From the NCBI GenBank assembly GCA_023458875.1, contig JAEWXO010000003.1:12847-76846 (forward strand): a stretch of 64,000 bases of DNA, given 5' to 3'. Below the pieces are notes generated by a model. That model was not told the origin of the DNA and did not search any database. It was given only the letters and a program-made list of their open reading frames with translations. This document shows, piece after piece, positions 45,297 through 53,524 of the stretch (its first letter is position 1; every line of letters starts with the position of its first letter). A program made the position numbers and the translations under genes. Origin of the DNA: Bacillota bacterium (lineage in GTDB: Bacteria; Bacillota; Clostridia; Oscillospirales; Ruminococcaceae).

Positions 45297-45668
45297 ATGG
45301 GAAAAGATTTAAATTATGCAATGCTTCTTGATTGCTATGGAGATCTGCTTACCGATAAGCAGAAGGATATAATGCAGCTTTATTACTATGAGGATTTATC
45401 GCTTTCGGAAATAGCCGAAAACGAAAACATAACGCGTCAGGGCGTACACGACGCAATAAAGCGCGCAGAACAGTATCTTACAGAATTTGAAGAGAAACTA
45501 GGATTTATTGAGAAAACAGAAAAATACAAAACAGTAATAAATAAAATTAAAGACTGTACATTAAAAATGAATCAGTATAATACAAAATATTCATATTCAA
45601 AAAATGTCGCAGAATGTATAAATGAAATTACAGGTTATATAGAACAATGCGAAGAACTGTTCAGATAA
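45297..45668 (+). CDS. ylxM: YlxM-family putative DNA-binding regulator of SRP operon
   Basis: A 123-residue UPF0122/YlxM protein with a sigma-region-4-like helix-turn-helix (LSLSEIAENENITRQGVHDAIKRAEQYL). The C-terminal half is helical. It usually precedes ffh and is linked to the signal recognition pathway; its exact role is unsettled. The ATG at 45297 has GGGAGG 8 nt upstream and lies downstream of the promoter. A longer frame starts inside the promoter and is rejected. ffh follows 17 nt later. Confidence 0.9.
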   Translation: MGKDLNYAMLLDCYGDLLTDKQKDIMQLYYYEDLSLSEIAENENITRQGVHDAIKRAEQYLTEFEEKLGFIEKTEKYKTVINKIKDCTLKMNQYNTKYSYSKNVAECINEITGYIEQCEELFR

Positions 45669-45685
45669 TATAAGGGAGGTGCTGT

Positions 45686-47065
45686 ATGGCATTTGAAGGT
45701 TTGTCGGATAAGCTTAATAATGTATTTAAACGATTAAAATCCCGCGGAAAGCTTAGTGAGGCCGACGTTAAGGAAGCAATGAGAGAAGTACGTCTTGCAC
45801 TTCTTGAAGCAGATGTAAGCTACAAGGTAGTAAAGGACTTTGTTGCCAAGGTATCTGAAAGAGCAATAGGCGAGGATGTATTAAGAAGTCTTACACCTGC
45901 TCAGATGGTAGTAAAAATAGTAAATGAAGAACTTTGCAGTCTTATGGGAAATTCCAATGCAAGGATAAATATGCCATCAAAGCCGCCGTGTATTATTATG
46001 ATGTGCGGACTCCAGGGTTCAGGTAAAACAACACACGCAGCAAAGCTTGCAAGATTTTTTAAATCGCAGGGAAACCGTCCGATGCTGGTTGCCTGTGATA
46101 TTTACAGACCGGCTGCTATAAATCAGCTCCAGATCGTAGGAGAAAAAGCCGGAGTAAAAGTATTTGAAATGGGACAGACCGATCCGGTTAAAATAGCAAG
46201 CGAGTCAATAAAATATGCAAAAGATTACGGCCATGACATAGTAATACTTGATACTGCCGGTCGTCTTCATATTGATACAGAGCTTATGGATGAGCTCAAA
46301 AACATTAAAAAACAGACAAGTCCAAGTGAAATAATGCTTGTTGTAGATGCTATGACAGGACAGGATGCAGTTAATGTTGCAAAGGCATTTGATGATGCAC
46401 TCGGAATAGACAGCGTTCTTATGTCAAAGCTCGATTCAGATACAAGAGGCGGTGCTGCGCTGTCAGTACTTGCTGTAACAGGTAAGCCGATAAAGTTTGT
46501 CGGTATGGGTGAAAAGCTTGATGAATTTGAGCAGTTCCATCCGGAAAGAATGGCGTCAAGAATTCTTGGAATGGGCGATGTCCTGACTCTTATAGAAAAA
46601 GCAGAGAGTGCGGTTGATTTAAAAGAATCAGAAAAGCTTGCAAAGAAGTTCCAGGAAAATTCATTTGATATGGACGACCTTCATGACTATCTTCTTCAGA
46701 TTCAAAAAATGGGCTCGATAAAAAATCTCGTTTCCATGCTTCCGGGTGTAGGAGACAAGGTTAAGGATATTGATATCGATGAACGTCAGTTCCAGCGCAT
46801 AGAAGCAATTATAACATCTATGACAAAGGCTGAAAGGGCAAAGCCGTCAATTATAAACCCTTCACGAAAAAAACGTATAGCAGCAGGAAGCGGCATGAAG
46901 GTCGAGGATGTAAACAGGCTGTTAAAACAGTTTGACCAGATGCAGAAGCTTATGAAGCAATTCGGTAAATTCGGAAAGGGCGGCGCATCCGCCAAAAAAC
47001 TAAAAAGACGTATTGCAGGAATGAATCTTGACAATATGCCGGGTGGAATGCCACCGATAAAATGA
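45686..47065 (+). CDS. ffh: Signal recognition particle GTPase
   Basis: Binds SRP RNA and signal sequences of nascent membrane proteins, then docks with FtsY. The 459 residues show the N domain, the G domain with GLQGSGKTTHAAKLA, DTAGRLHID and SKLDSDTRGGA, and a methionine-rich M domain (about 300-459) ending in GGMPPIK. GGGAGG precedes the ATG. It is second in the operon after ylxM. Confidence 0.97.
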   Translation: MAFEGLSDKLNNVFKRLKSRGKLSEADVKEAMREVRLALLEADVSYKVVKDFVAKVSERAIGEDVLRSLTPAQMVVKIVNEELCSLMGNSNARINMPSKPPCIIMMCGLQGSGKTTHAAKLARFFKSQGNRPMLVACDIYRPAAINQLQIVGEKAGVKVFEMGQTDPVKIASESIKYAKDYGHDIVILDTAGRLHIDTELMDELKNIKKQTSPSEIMLVVDAMTGQDAVNVAKAFDDALGIDSVLMSKLDSDTRGGAALSVLAVTGKPIKFVGMGEKLDEFEQFHPERMASRILGMGDVLTLIEKAESAVDLKESEKLAKKFQENSFDMDDLHDYLLQIQKMGSIKNLVSMLPGVGDKVKDIDIDERQFQRIEAIITSMTKAERAKPSIINPSRKKRIAAGSGMKVEDVNRLLKQFDQMQKLMKQFGKFGKGGASAKKLKRRIAGMNLDNMPGGMPPIK

Positions 47066-47161
47066 TATTTTTGCATTGCTGCAGATAGTTGCTTATAAGG
47101 TTTATTATCAGCAGGCATTAATATAAAATAAACCTAAATTATACATGGAGGTGAATTATAA

Positions 47162-47401
47162 ATGGCAGTAAAAATCAGATTAAAGAGAATAGGTGCTAAG
47201 AAGGCTCCTTTTTACCGTATAGTTGTTGCTGATTCAAGATATCCTAGAGATGGTAGATTCATCGAAGAGATCGGTACTTACGATCCGACAAAGTCACCTA
47301 GCGTTATTAAAGTTGATGCTGAAAAAGCTGACAAGTGGATAAAGAACGGCGCACAGCCTACTGAAACTGTAAAGAAGCTTCTTAAAATAGCTCAGCAATA
47401 A
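47162..47401 (+). CDS. rpsP: 30S ribosomal protein S16
   Basis: Small-subunit assembly protein. The 79 residues match the family (KIRLKRIGAKKAPFYRIVVA, then FIEEIGTYDP). GGAGG precedes the ATG. It sits between ffh and khpA in the standard order. Two hairpins follow it, so output may differ from downstream genes. Confidence 0.97.
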   Translation: MAVKIRLKRIGAKKAPFYRIVVADSRYPRDGRFIEEIGTYDPTKSPSVIKVDAEKADKWIKNGAQPTETVKKLLKIAQQ

Positions 47402-47415
47402 TGTCATCTATATCG

Positions 47416-47484
47416 GATACAGACATTTTGTCTGTATCTTTGATGATATGAGAAGATGATCCTCCACATTATGTGGGGGTTTTT
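47416..47484 (+). terminator. Two hairpins after rpsP, second terminator-like
   Basis: GATACAGACA (47416-47425) pairs with TGTCTGTATC (47429-47438). CCTCCACAT (47461-47469) pairs with ATGTGGGGG (47471-47479), followed by TTTTT. Probably partial termination within the operon. Confidence 0.75.
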
Positions 47485-47515
47485 ATAAAATATATTATCT
47501 ATATCGGAGGGAAAT

Positions 47516-47749
47516 ATGAAAGAACTGCTTTTGGCCATAGTTGAAGGCCTTGTTGAAGATAAGGACGCAATACAGATAACAGAAGATTTACCGAACGATG
47601 AAGGCATAATAGTATTTCATCTGCATGTTGCACAGAGTGATATGGGACGTGTTATAGGTAAGCAGGGAAGAATCGCAAAGGCTATACGCACAGTTATGCG
47701 TGCCGGAGCAGCAAGAAATGATATAAAAGTACTGCTCGAAATAGAATAA
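47516..47749 (+). CDS. khpA: KH-domain RNA-binding protein KhpA
   Basis: A 77-residue single KH domain with the GxxG loop in VIGKQGRIAKAIRTVM. KhpA partners KhpB in binding many RNAs and affects cell size in Gram-positives. GGAGGG precedes the ATG. Its place between rpsP and rimM is conserved. Confidence 0.93.
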   Translation: MKELLLAIVEGLVEDKDAIQITEDLPNDEGIIVFHLHVAQSDMGRVIGKQGRIAKAIRTVMRAGAARNDIKVLLEIE

Positions 47750-47780
47750 ACCATACAGGTAATATCAAAATATATAGCTG

Positions 47781-47840
47781 CTGTCAGACAACTTTTTAGG
47801 GCAAGCCTCTGTTTTGTCAATGTTTTCTGACAGTTTTTTT
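47781..47840 (+). terminator. Hairpin with T-run between khpA and rimM
   Basis: CTGTCAGA (47781-47788) pairs with TCTGACAG (47826-47833), followed by TTTTTTT. The loop is long (37 nt), so strength is uncertain. Confidence 0.55.
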
Positions 47841-47868
47841 AAATTTAAAAACGGAGAAGTATTTAAAA

Positions 47869-48384
47869 ATGTCGGAAAAATTCCTGGAAGTCGGAAAAGT
47901 AGTATCAGTGCATGCACTGAAGGGTGAGGTTAAAATTGCTCCATGGTGTGACAGTCCTGATTTTATATGTGAGTTTGACTATCTGTATATGGACAAGGAA
48001 GGTCTGAAAACAATTAATATAGAAAGCTCCAGAGTATTTAAAAATATGGTTATAGCTAAGTTTGAGGGCTATAATACCGTTGAGGATGCACAGCGTCTGA
48101 GAGACAGGATACTTTATATTTCAAGAGATGACGTTGAGCTTGAAGAGGGAACATATTTTATAAAGGATCTTATTGGCATCAGGGTGATTGACAAAGAAAC
48201 ACAAAAGGAATACGGTGTTATTTCTGATGTATTTCAGACCGGTGCAAACGATGTCTATACTATAAAAAGTAATCAGAAGGAGTACCTTATCCCTGCAATT
48301 CCGGATGTGGTTTTCAGTACGGATATTGACAATAAAATAATGCTTATTACTCCTATGGAGGGGCTTTTTGACGATGAGATTTGA
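47869..48384 (+). CDS. rimM: Ribosome maturation factor RimM
   Basis: Assists assembly of the 30S head near S19. The 171 residues show an N-terminal RimM beta-barrel (FLEVGKVVSVHALKGEVKI) and a C-terminal PRC barrel (FIKDLIGIRVIDKE, then YLIPAIPDVV). The 3' end overlaps trmD by 11 nt, so the two are translationally coupled. Confidence 0.96.
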   Translation: MSEKFLEVGKVVSVHALKGEVKIAPWCDSPDFICEFDYLYMDKEGLKTINIESSRVFKNMVIAKFEGYNTVEDAQRLRDRILYISRDDVELEEGTYFIKDLIGIRVIDKETQKEYGVISDVFQTGANDVYTIKSNQKEYLIPAIPDVVFSTDIDNKIMLITPMEGLFDDEI

Positions 48385-49078
48385 AATCGCAACGCTTTTT
48401 CCTGAAATGTGTGAGACAGTCCTGTCAGAAAGTATAATAGGAAGAGCCCGAAAAAAAGGACTTATAGATATATCATGTCGCAACATACGTGAATATACTA
48501 ATGATAAGCACAGACGTGTAGATGATATGCCGTATGGCGGCGGAATGGGTATGGTAATGCAGGCACAGCCTATTTATAACTGCTACATGTCAGTGTGTAA
48601 TGAGCTTGGCGAAAAGCCGCATACCATATATATGTCACCTAAGGGTACGGTTCTGACACAATCGAAAGCAATCGAACTTACAAAGCACAGGAATATATTT
48701 ATTATTTGTGGGCATTATGAGGGAGTAGATCAAAGAATACTTGATAAAATAGTAGATGAGGAGATTTCCATAGGTGATTATGTGCTTACCGGCGGAGAGC
48801 TTCCTGCTGTTGTTCTTGTTGACTGTGTTTCACGCATGTGTGACGGTGTGCTGTCAGACCAGCTGTGTTATATGGATGAAAGTCATTTTAACGGCCTTCT
48901 TGAATATCCTCAATATACCAGGCCCGAAGTTTGGGAAGGGGAAAAAGTACCGGAGGTACTCCTTTCCGGACATCATAAAAATATCAGTGAATACAGACTT
49001 AACAAAAGTCTTGAAGTCACCAGAGAAATACGGCCGGATATGTATGAAAAATACTTAAAAAGAAAAATTAAAGAATAG
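48374..49078 (+). CDS. trmD: tRNA (guanine-37-N1)-methyltransferase
   Basis: SPOUT-class enzyme that methylates G37 of tRNAs reading CNN codons, preventing frameshifts. The 234 residues show RFEIATLFPEM at the start, the knot segments IYMSPKGTVLTQ and IFIICGHYEGVDQR, EISIGDYVLTGGELP, and ESHFNGLLEYPQYTRP. The ATG at 48374 inside the rimM end is chosen to match family N-termini; GGAGGGG lies upstream. rplS, which often follows, is absent. Confidence 0.97.
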   Translation: MRFEIATLFPEMCETVLSESIIGRARKKGLIDISCRNIREYTNDKHRRVDDMPYGGGMGMVMQAQPIYNCYMSVCNELGEKPHTIYMSPKGTVLTQSKAIELTKHRNIFIICGHYEGVDQRILDKIVDEEISIGDYVLTGGELPAVVLVDCVSRMCDGVLSDQLCYMDESHFNGLLEYPQYTRPEVWEGEKVPEVLLSGHHKNISEYRLNKSLEVTREIRPDMYEKYLKRKIKE

Positions 49079-49166
49079 TAAAAAGTAATATTCAATATAA
49101 AATGTTGTTGAAAATTGTTACTGTTTAATAAAATTTCGTTAATATCGACAAAAACCAAACACATAA

Positions 49167-49200
49167 ATATTTCACGCATGACCAATGCGTAGAAATTTAA
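49167..49200 (+). terminator. Hairpin after trmD
   Basis: ATTTCACGCAT pairs, with one internal mismatch pair, with ATGCGTAGAAAT around a short loop. It may end the ffh-trmD operon; there is no long T-run. Confidence 0.5.
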
Positions 49201-49231
49201 GCTTAAAAGCATATATATAGTGATTTATGCG

Positions 49232-49260
49232 TTGACTAAGCCTATAATAACTTGTATAAT
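49232..49260 (+). promoter_or_regulatory. Sigma-A promoter for ptsH
   Basis: TTGACT (49232-49237), 17-nt spacer, TATAAT (49255-49260), about 140 nt before the ptsH start. The remaining 5' leader holds no feature I recognise. Confidence 0.8.
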
Positions 49261-49400
49261 AACAATAAGGTAAAGTTTAATTTCGTGCTGCTGAAAGATA
49301 TTCCGTATAATTATATATTTGCCGTCAGTTTAATGGTGAATACTGTCATGTGCAATATTAATACCGAATATATATAATATTTGAACAAGGAGAGTTTTAT

Positions 49401-49673
49401 ATGTTTGTTAAAGACGTAATGGTAGAGAATCAGGTAGGGCTTCATGCCAGACCGGCAACATTTTTCATTCAGAAGGCTAATGAATTCAAAGCATCTATAT
49501 GGATTGAAAAGGAAGAACGCAGAGTAAATGCAAAGAGTCTCTTAGGTATTCTTTCACTCGGCATTGTTGGTGGTACATCAATTAAGATTATCGCTGACGG
49601 TTCTGATGAGCAGGTCGCAGTAGAAGCACTTGTTGACTTGGTTACAAGTGGGTTTAGTGAAGATAGAACTTAA
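49401..49673 (+). CDS. ptsH: HPr phosphocarrier protein
   Basis: Carries phosphate in the sugar phosphotransferase system and, when phosphorylated on serine, acts in catabolite control. The 90 residues hold His15 in GLHARPA and Ser46 in AKSLLGILSLG, the latter the HPr-kinase site of Gram-positives. Crh would lack this His, so it is a true HPr. It stands alone without ptsI and has its own promoter and terminator. AGGAGAG precedes the ATG. Confidence 0.94.
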   Translation: MFVKDVMVENQVGLHARPATFFIQKANEFKASIWIEKEERRVNAKSLLGILSLGIVGGTSIKIIADGSDEQVAVEALVDLVTSGFSEDRT

Positions 49674-49696
49674 TCCTTAGTAAAATATTAAAAACG

Positions 49697-49742
49697 CGGA
49701 CTATATGCTGTATGAAAATTACATCTATAGTCCGTTTTTTTA
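49697..49742 (+). terminator. Terminator after ptsH
   Basis: CGGACTATA (49697-49705) pairs with TATAGTCCG (49726-49734), followed by TTTTTTTT. Confidence 0.9.
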
Positions 49743-49751
49743 CCGAAGTCC

Positions 49752-49838
49752 AGAGTATATTCATAAGTCAGGGATGTCCGTCCGAAGGTACATGGCGACC
49801 GAAAAGCCCAGTCGACTCGTACCGAGCCGAAATACTCT
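49752..49838. ncRNA. Structured repeat, copy B (candidate RNA)
   Basis: Outer stem AGAGTAT (49752-49758)/ATACTCT (49832-49838) is perfect. Inside are GGCGACCG-AAAAGCC and CTCG-TAC-CGAG, then CCGAAAT. It shares the GAAGGT...GACCG.AAAGCC and GTCGACTC...GAAAT pattern with the other copies but with different stem bases. It lies between the ptsH terminator and the spoIVB stop codon. Confidence 0.6.
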
Positions 49839-49842
49839 CTTC

Positions 49843-51057
49843 TTACGAAGTTCGGCTCATTTCATACATACTCTCGCAGAATATACCATACCCCTTTGTA
49901 GGATCATTTACAAATACATGAGTTATAGCTCCTACAATCATGTCATTCTGAATTATAGGGCTTCCGCTCATACCCTGTACTATTCCCCCGGTTCTTTCAA
50001 TCAGTCCGGGGTCTGTTATTTTTACAACCATATTCTTTGATGTATCATCACAATCATAATTTATCTCTTCAATTTCTATATCAAATTTTTCAGGCTTACA
50101 TCCGTCAAGTGTTGAGTATATAAAAGCATCCCCTTTGCGTATTTCCTGTTTTAATGCCATAGGGATTTCATCTGTATCTGAAAAAGAATCATCTATTGTT
50201 CCGAATACTCCGAATTTATTATTAAGATAAATCTTTCCGCATGGTGACAGTTTTGTAAAATACCCCTGCAGCTCACCTGGAACACCACATTTGCCTTTTT
50301 TTACATTACGTATACTGACATTTACAACCTCACCGCTTGAAAGAGGCAGGATCTGCCCTGTATCAGAGTCGCATACAGGGTGCCCGAGCCCCCCGAATGT
50401 CCCGGTGTCATCGTCATAGTATGTTACGGTTCCTATACCTGCAGAGCTGTCACGGACCCAGATGCCGAGCTTATATGCTTTTTCATCCTCCGAATATGCA
50501 GGGGAAGCTTCAAATGTCATTTCGGTTCCGTTTCTCATAACCTTTATTTTAATTTTTTTATCATTAAGTCCGGATACTCTTTTTTCAATATCACTGTTTG
50601 AATAAACAGGAATGTCATTTATCGACTTGATTATATCACCGGTCTGTATACCTGCATCTGCAGCAGGAGATACTACTCCTGATGTTGTAACGATTCCTCC
50701 TGTTTTTATTATCATAACTCCATCCATAATAAGCTTTATTCCGAACGGCTTTCCGCATGGGGCAAGCATCGGAACGTCGATACTCTGAACAGCAACTTCC
50801 TTTATCGGAATAACTCCAAGAAGACGTAGTGTCATTGAGGATGCCGCAGGAACAGTTCCTCCGGCAGATGCCGGTGACAGCCGCTCTGATGACGAGGCCG
50901 TGATTTTAAGAGCAGTATTTAAAGAAATCCCTGAATCCGAACCATATCTTCTGTAATAACTGTCCGGCAGCTTCGCAGAATAGTATATAAGCGAAATACA
51001 AATTGCCAGGCAAACAGCAGATAACACAAATGTAATTTTTTTAATGATCTTATTCAT
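49843..51057 (-). CDS. spoIVB: SpoIVB sporulation signalling protease
   Basis: S55-family serine protease made in the forespore and secreted to trigger sigma-K processing in the mother cell. The 404 residues have an N-terminal membrane anchor (about 8-27), a PDZ domain (about 105-180, with AADAGIQTGDIIKSINDIPV) and the protease domain with His226 in GGLGHPVCD and serine in QGMSGSPI (about 364). THVFVNDPTKGYG follows. It is convergent toward ptsH and lies near spo0A, its common neighbour in spore formers. Confidence 0.93.
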   Translation of the reverse strand: MNKIIKKITFVLSAVCLAICISLIYYSAKLPDSYYRRYGSDSGISLNTALKITASSSERLSPASAGGTVPAASSMTLRLLGVIPIKEVAVQSIDVPMLAPCGKPFGIKLIMDGVMIIKTGGIVTTSGVVSPAADAGIQTGDIIKSINDIPVYSNSDIEKRVSGLNDKKIKIKVMRNGTEMTFEASPAYSEDEKAYKLGIWVRDSSAGIGTVTYYDDDTGTFGGLGHPVCDSDTGQILPLSSGEVVNVSIRNVKKGKCGVPGELQGYFTKLSPCGKIYLNNKFGVFGTIDDSFSDTDEIPMALKQEIRKGDAFIYSTLDGCKPEKFDIEIEEINYDCDDTSKNMVVKITDPGLIERTGGIVQGMSGSPIIQNDMIVGAITHVFVNDPTKGYGIFCESMYEMSRTS

Positions 51058-51269
51058 ACCTTATCTCCCCAAAAAAATTTTTTTCCGGATGTTATTAATA
51101 TTATCTGAACTATTAAAAATATTAAAGTATATTGATGTTCTTATTTTTCATTAATTTTTTCATTTGACTGTAATTAAAAATTGTGATACTATAATAGATG
51201 AATTTAAAAGTAATTTTATCAATGTATGGAATTAACCGAAACAGATATTACATCTGAAATGAAACGGAA

Positions 51270-51776
51270 GTGAAAAATATTAAAATTTTAAAAAAGACGC
51301 TTAAAATAACTCTGATTGTGTCAACTGTAATTTTCCCTTTATTTTTTAATGTGCTGGGAGGAGCAGGACTTGTATATGAGTCGGTTAATAATTATTCTAA
51401 AGGACTGCTGACAGTATCTGATTTTTCCTCTCTTAGAAATTCAGGTGTTTTTCTTCTTTTGTCTTCATTCTTTATGCTGACTGCAACTGCTCTCTGCATA
51501 AAAAAAAAGGATATCATGTCAATTATACTGGAGACATCAGGTTTTATAATTTTCATAACAGTATTTTTTCTGCTTATAAATACAGTAAAAAAAAGCGGAC
51601 TGTCAGACGAAAACCTGAAACCGTATTCTCAGATATATTTTCAAAGACATTTCCCTACGGTAATTCATTTTCCTGTGGTTTTCGCTTTATCACTTATGGA
51701 TTATTTCTCGTATGACAATATACTGCAACGTAAAAATAAAGAAAATAAAGAGTATGCTGATGAGTCAAAAAAATAA
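51270..51776 (+). CDS. Small four-helix membrane protein, unknown
   Basis: A 168-residue protein starting at GTG, with four hydrophobic segments (about 12-32, 52-72, 81-102 and 130-148) and a charged C-terminal tail (RKNKENKEYADESKK). No family is recognised. It lies between spoIVB and spo0A on the spo0A strand. The start site is weak, so the N-terminus is uncertain. A role in sporulation is possible from position only. Confidence 0.55.
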   Translation: MKNIKILKKTLKITLIVSTVIFPLFFNVLGGAGLVYESVNNYSKGLLTVSDFSSLRNSGVFLLLSSFFMLTATALCIKKKDIMSIILETSGFIIFITVFFLLINTVKKSGLSDENLKPYSQIYFQRHFPTVIHFPVVFALSLMDYFSYDNILQRKNKENKEYADESKK

Positions 51777-51880
51777 ATGTAATTATATGTAAAAAATCAT
51801 GAAACCAAACCTCTGATGCACACATGAATTTGGAAGAATATATAAAAATCACTAAATGTAAAATTTTATTGTAAAATCCA

Positions 51881-51909
51881 TTGATTAACAATTTAATATG
51901 TGGTAAAAT
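51881..51909 (+). promoter_or_regulatory. Sigma-A-like promoter for spo0A
   Basis: TTGATT (51881-51886), 17-nt spacer, TAAAAT (51904-51909), about 33 nt before the spo0A start. No clear 0A box is seen. Confidence 0.6.
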
Positions 51910-51941
51910 ATATTTGCAGTAATATTTTAGGAGGTTTAATA

Positions 51942-52712
51942 ATGATTAGCAAAATACGAGTATTAATTGGTGACGACAGTGTGGAATATGGCATTGCATG
52001 CGCGAATACGCTCCGGGGACTTGGATGGTATGTTGTAACACGTCCGAAGGACGGAAGTAAAATTCTTGAATCAATTAAAAACGATTCACCGGATGTAGTG
52101 ATTATTGATGCGGTCCTGCCTCATATAGACGCTATTGATATTATCAGACGTGTGTCAGAATCAGATTGCAGAATGCCTGAGTTTATAGTAACCTCAGCAT
52201 ATGACAATCCGTTTGTAGAAAAGCAGGTAATGCAGTCCGGCGCGGCATATTTTATGCTTAAGCCATTTGAAATCAATACACTGAAAGAAAGAATAATATC
52301 ACTTATCCAGAAAAACGAACAGAATCAAGAGCCGGACCGTGAGCGTAATAATGACCTTGAAATAGTTGTTACGGATGTTATTCATCAGCTTGGCGTTCCG
52401 GCACATATAAAAGGATATCATTATCTTCGTGAAGCTATCCTGTCATCTCTCGGAGATCAGGATCTGCTGGAAAGTGTAACAAAGTCTTTATACCCGAATG
52501 TAGCATGTAAATTTCAGACTACATCTTCAAGGGTTGAAAGAGCGATACGTCATGCTATTGAAATAGCATGGGACAGAGGAAACGTGGAAATTCTGAATTC
52601 ATTTTTCGGTTATACCGTAAATACAAGCAAAGGCAAGCCGACAAATTCAGAATTTATAGCGCTGATAACAGATAAGCTTCGTTTACAGTACAAAACAGTT
52701 ATTTCAAGCTGA
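51942..52712 (+). CDS. spo0A: Master sporulation response regulator Spo0A
   Basis: Phosphorylation-activated transcription factor that starts sporulation. The 256 residues contain a receiver domain with Asp11, Asp12 and phospho-acceptor Asp56 (VIIDAVLP) and Lys in FMLKPFE. The DNA-binding domain holds the family-specific segments SRVERAIRHAIEIAWDRG and GKPTNSEFIALITDKLRL. The ATG at 51942 has AGGAGG just upstream; a longer frame begins before the site and is rejected. It pairs with SpoIVB nearby as in other spore formers. Confidence 0.97.
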   Translation: MISKIRVLIGDDSVEYGIACANTLRGLGWYVVTRPKDGSKILESIKNDSPDVVIIDAVLPHIDAIDIIRRVSESDCRMPEFIVTSAYDNPFVEKQVMQSGAAYFMLKPFEINTLKERIISLIQKNEQNQEPDRERNNDLEIVVTDVIHQLGVPAHIKGYHYLREAILSSLGDQDLLESVTKSLYPNVACKFQTTSSRVERAIRHAIEIAWDRGNVEILNSFFGYTVNTSKGKPTNSEFIALITDKLRLQYKTVISS

Positions 52713-52793
52713 TTAATGTTTTTCCTTGGCCTTGGTATTTCATGCGGATGTATCATAATAAATTAAATCTAATAAGAAAGGAATTATTTTGTT

Positions 52794-53300
52794 ATGGGCT
52801 TTAAAAAAACCGATTTATTGGAGCTTGAGATCAATCCGTTTAAAATGATAGGCAGTGACTGGTATCTGATTACAGGAGGTAATAAAATCACTGACTATAA
52901 TACCATGACCGCATCCTGGGGTTCGTTCGGCGAAATGTGGGGAAAACATATTTTTACCTGTGGAATCAGACCAAACAGAAATACTTTTAATTATGTGGAT
53001 AACAACGAATATTTTTCACTGTCTTTTTTCAATGAAAATTACAGAGAAGTTCTTAAATTCTGCGGTTCACATTCCGGAAGAGATTACGACAAGGCAAAGG
53101 AAACAGGAATTACACCGGTTATGCTTGAAGGTGCAGTAACGTTTGAAGAAGCGGATATGGTTTTTATATGCCGGAAAATGTACGGTCGAAATCTTGACGA
53201 AAAACTTTTTACAGACGATTCTGCATCAAAATATTATGAAAATGATCCATATCATAAAATGTTCATGTCAGAGATAATCAGCGTATACGTGAAGGAATAA
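52794..53300 (+). CDS. Flavin reductase-like FMN-binding protein
   Basis: A 168-residue protein of the flavin reductase/flavoredoxin fold: NPFKMIGSDWYLITGG, NTMTASWGSFGEMWG and FFNENYREVLKFCGSHSGRD match the FMN-binding pattern. It could reduce flavin or act as an electron-transfer protein. A promoter is not obvious; it may be transcribed with spo0A. A strong hairpin follows. Substrate is unknown. Confidence 0.8.
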   Translation: MGFKKTDLLELEINPFKMIGSDWYLITGGNKITDYNTMTASWGSFGEMWGKHIFTCGIRPNRNTFNYVDNNEYFSLSFFNENYREVLKFCGSHSGRDYDKAKETGITPVMLEGAVTFEEADMVFICRKMYGRNLDEKLFTDDSASKYYENDPYHKMFMSEIISVYVKE

Positions 53301-53327
53301 TACACACAATAATATCATATGATAAAA

Positions 53328-53370
53328 ACATGACGGACACAGCTTTACAATGTGCCTGTCATGTTTTTTG
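53328..53370 (+). terminator. Terminator after the flavin reductase-like gene
   Basis: ACATGACGGACACA (from 53328) pairs with TGTGCCTGTCATGT (53351-53364), with small mismatches, followed by TTTTTTG. Confidence 0.85.
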
Positions 53371-53380
53371 AAAAATTAAA

Positions 53381-53427
53381 TATTCATTTATGCAATGAAT
53401 ATTTAATTAAAAATGAATAAATATGCA
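53381..53427 (+). promoter_or_regulatory. ARG-box-like operator sites before argG
   Basis: TGAATAAATATGCA (53414-53427) differs by one base from the ARG-box pattern TGAAT-WWWW-ATTCA. Upstream, ATTCAT-TTATGCA-ATGAAT (about 53382-53400) is a dyad of the same half-sites. They lie just upstream of the -35 box and would suit an ArgR repressor. No argR gene is in the window. Confidence 0.5.
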
Positions 53428-53434
53428 ACCGTGC

Positions 53435-53462
53435 TTGACATTTATAATTTATATTGTATAAT
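53435..53462 (+). promoter_or_regulatory. Sigma-A promoter of the arginine gene cluster
   Basis: TTGACA (53435-53440), 16-nt spacer, TATAAT (53457-53462), about 60 nt before argG. Confidence 0.8.
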
Positions 53463-53524
53463 TAGATATATTAATAAAAAAATTAATTTTAGAATTTATT
53501 TTCTTAATTTATGGAGGTTATTTT

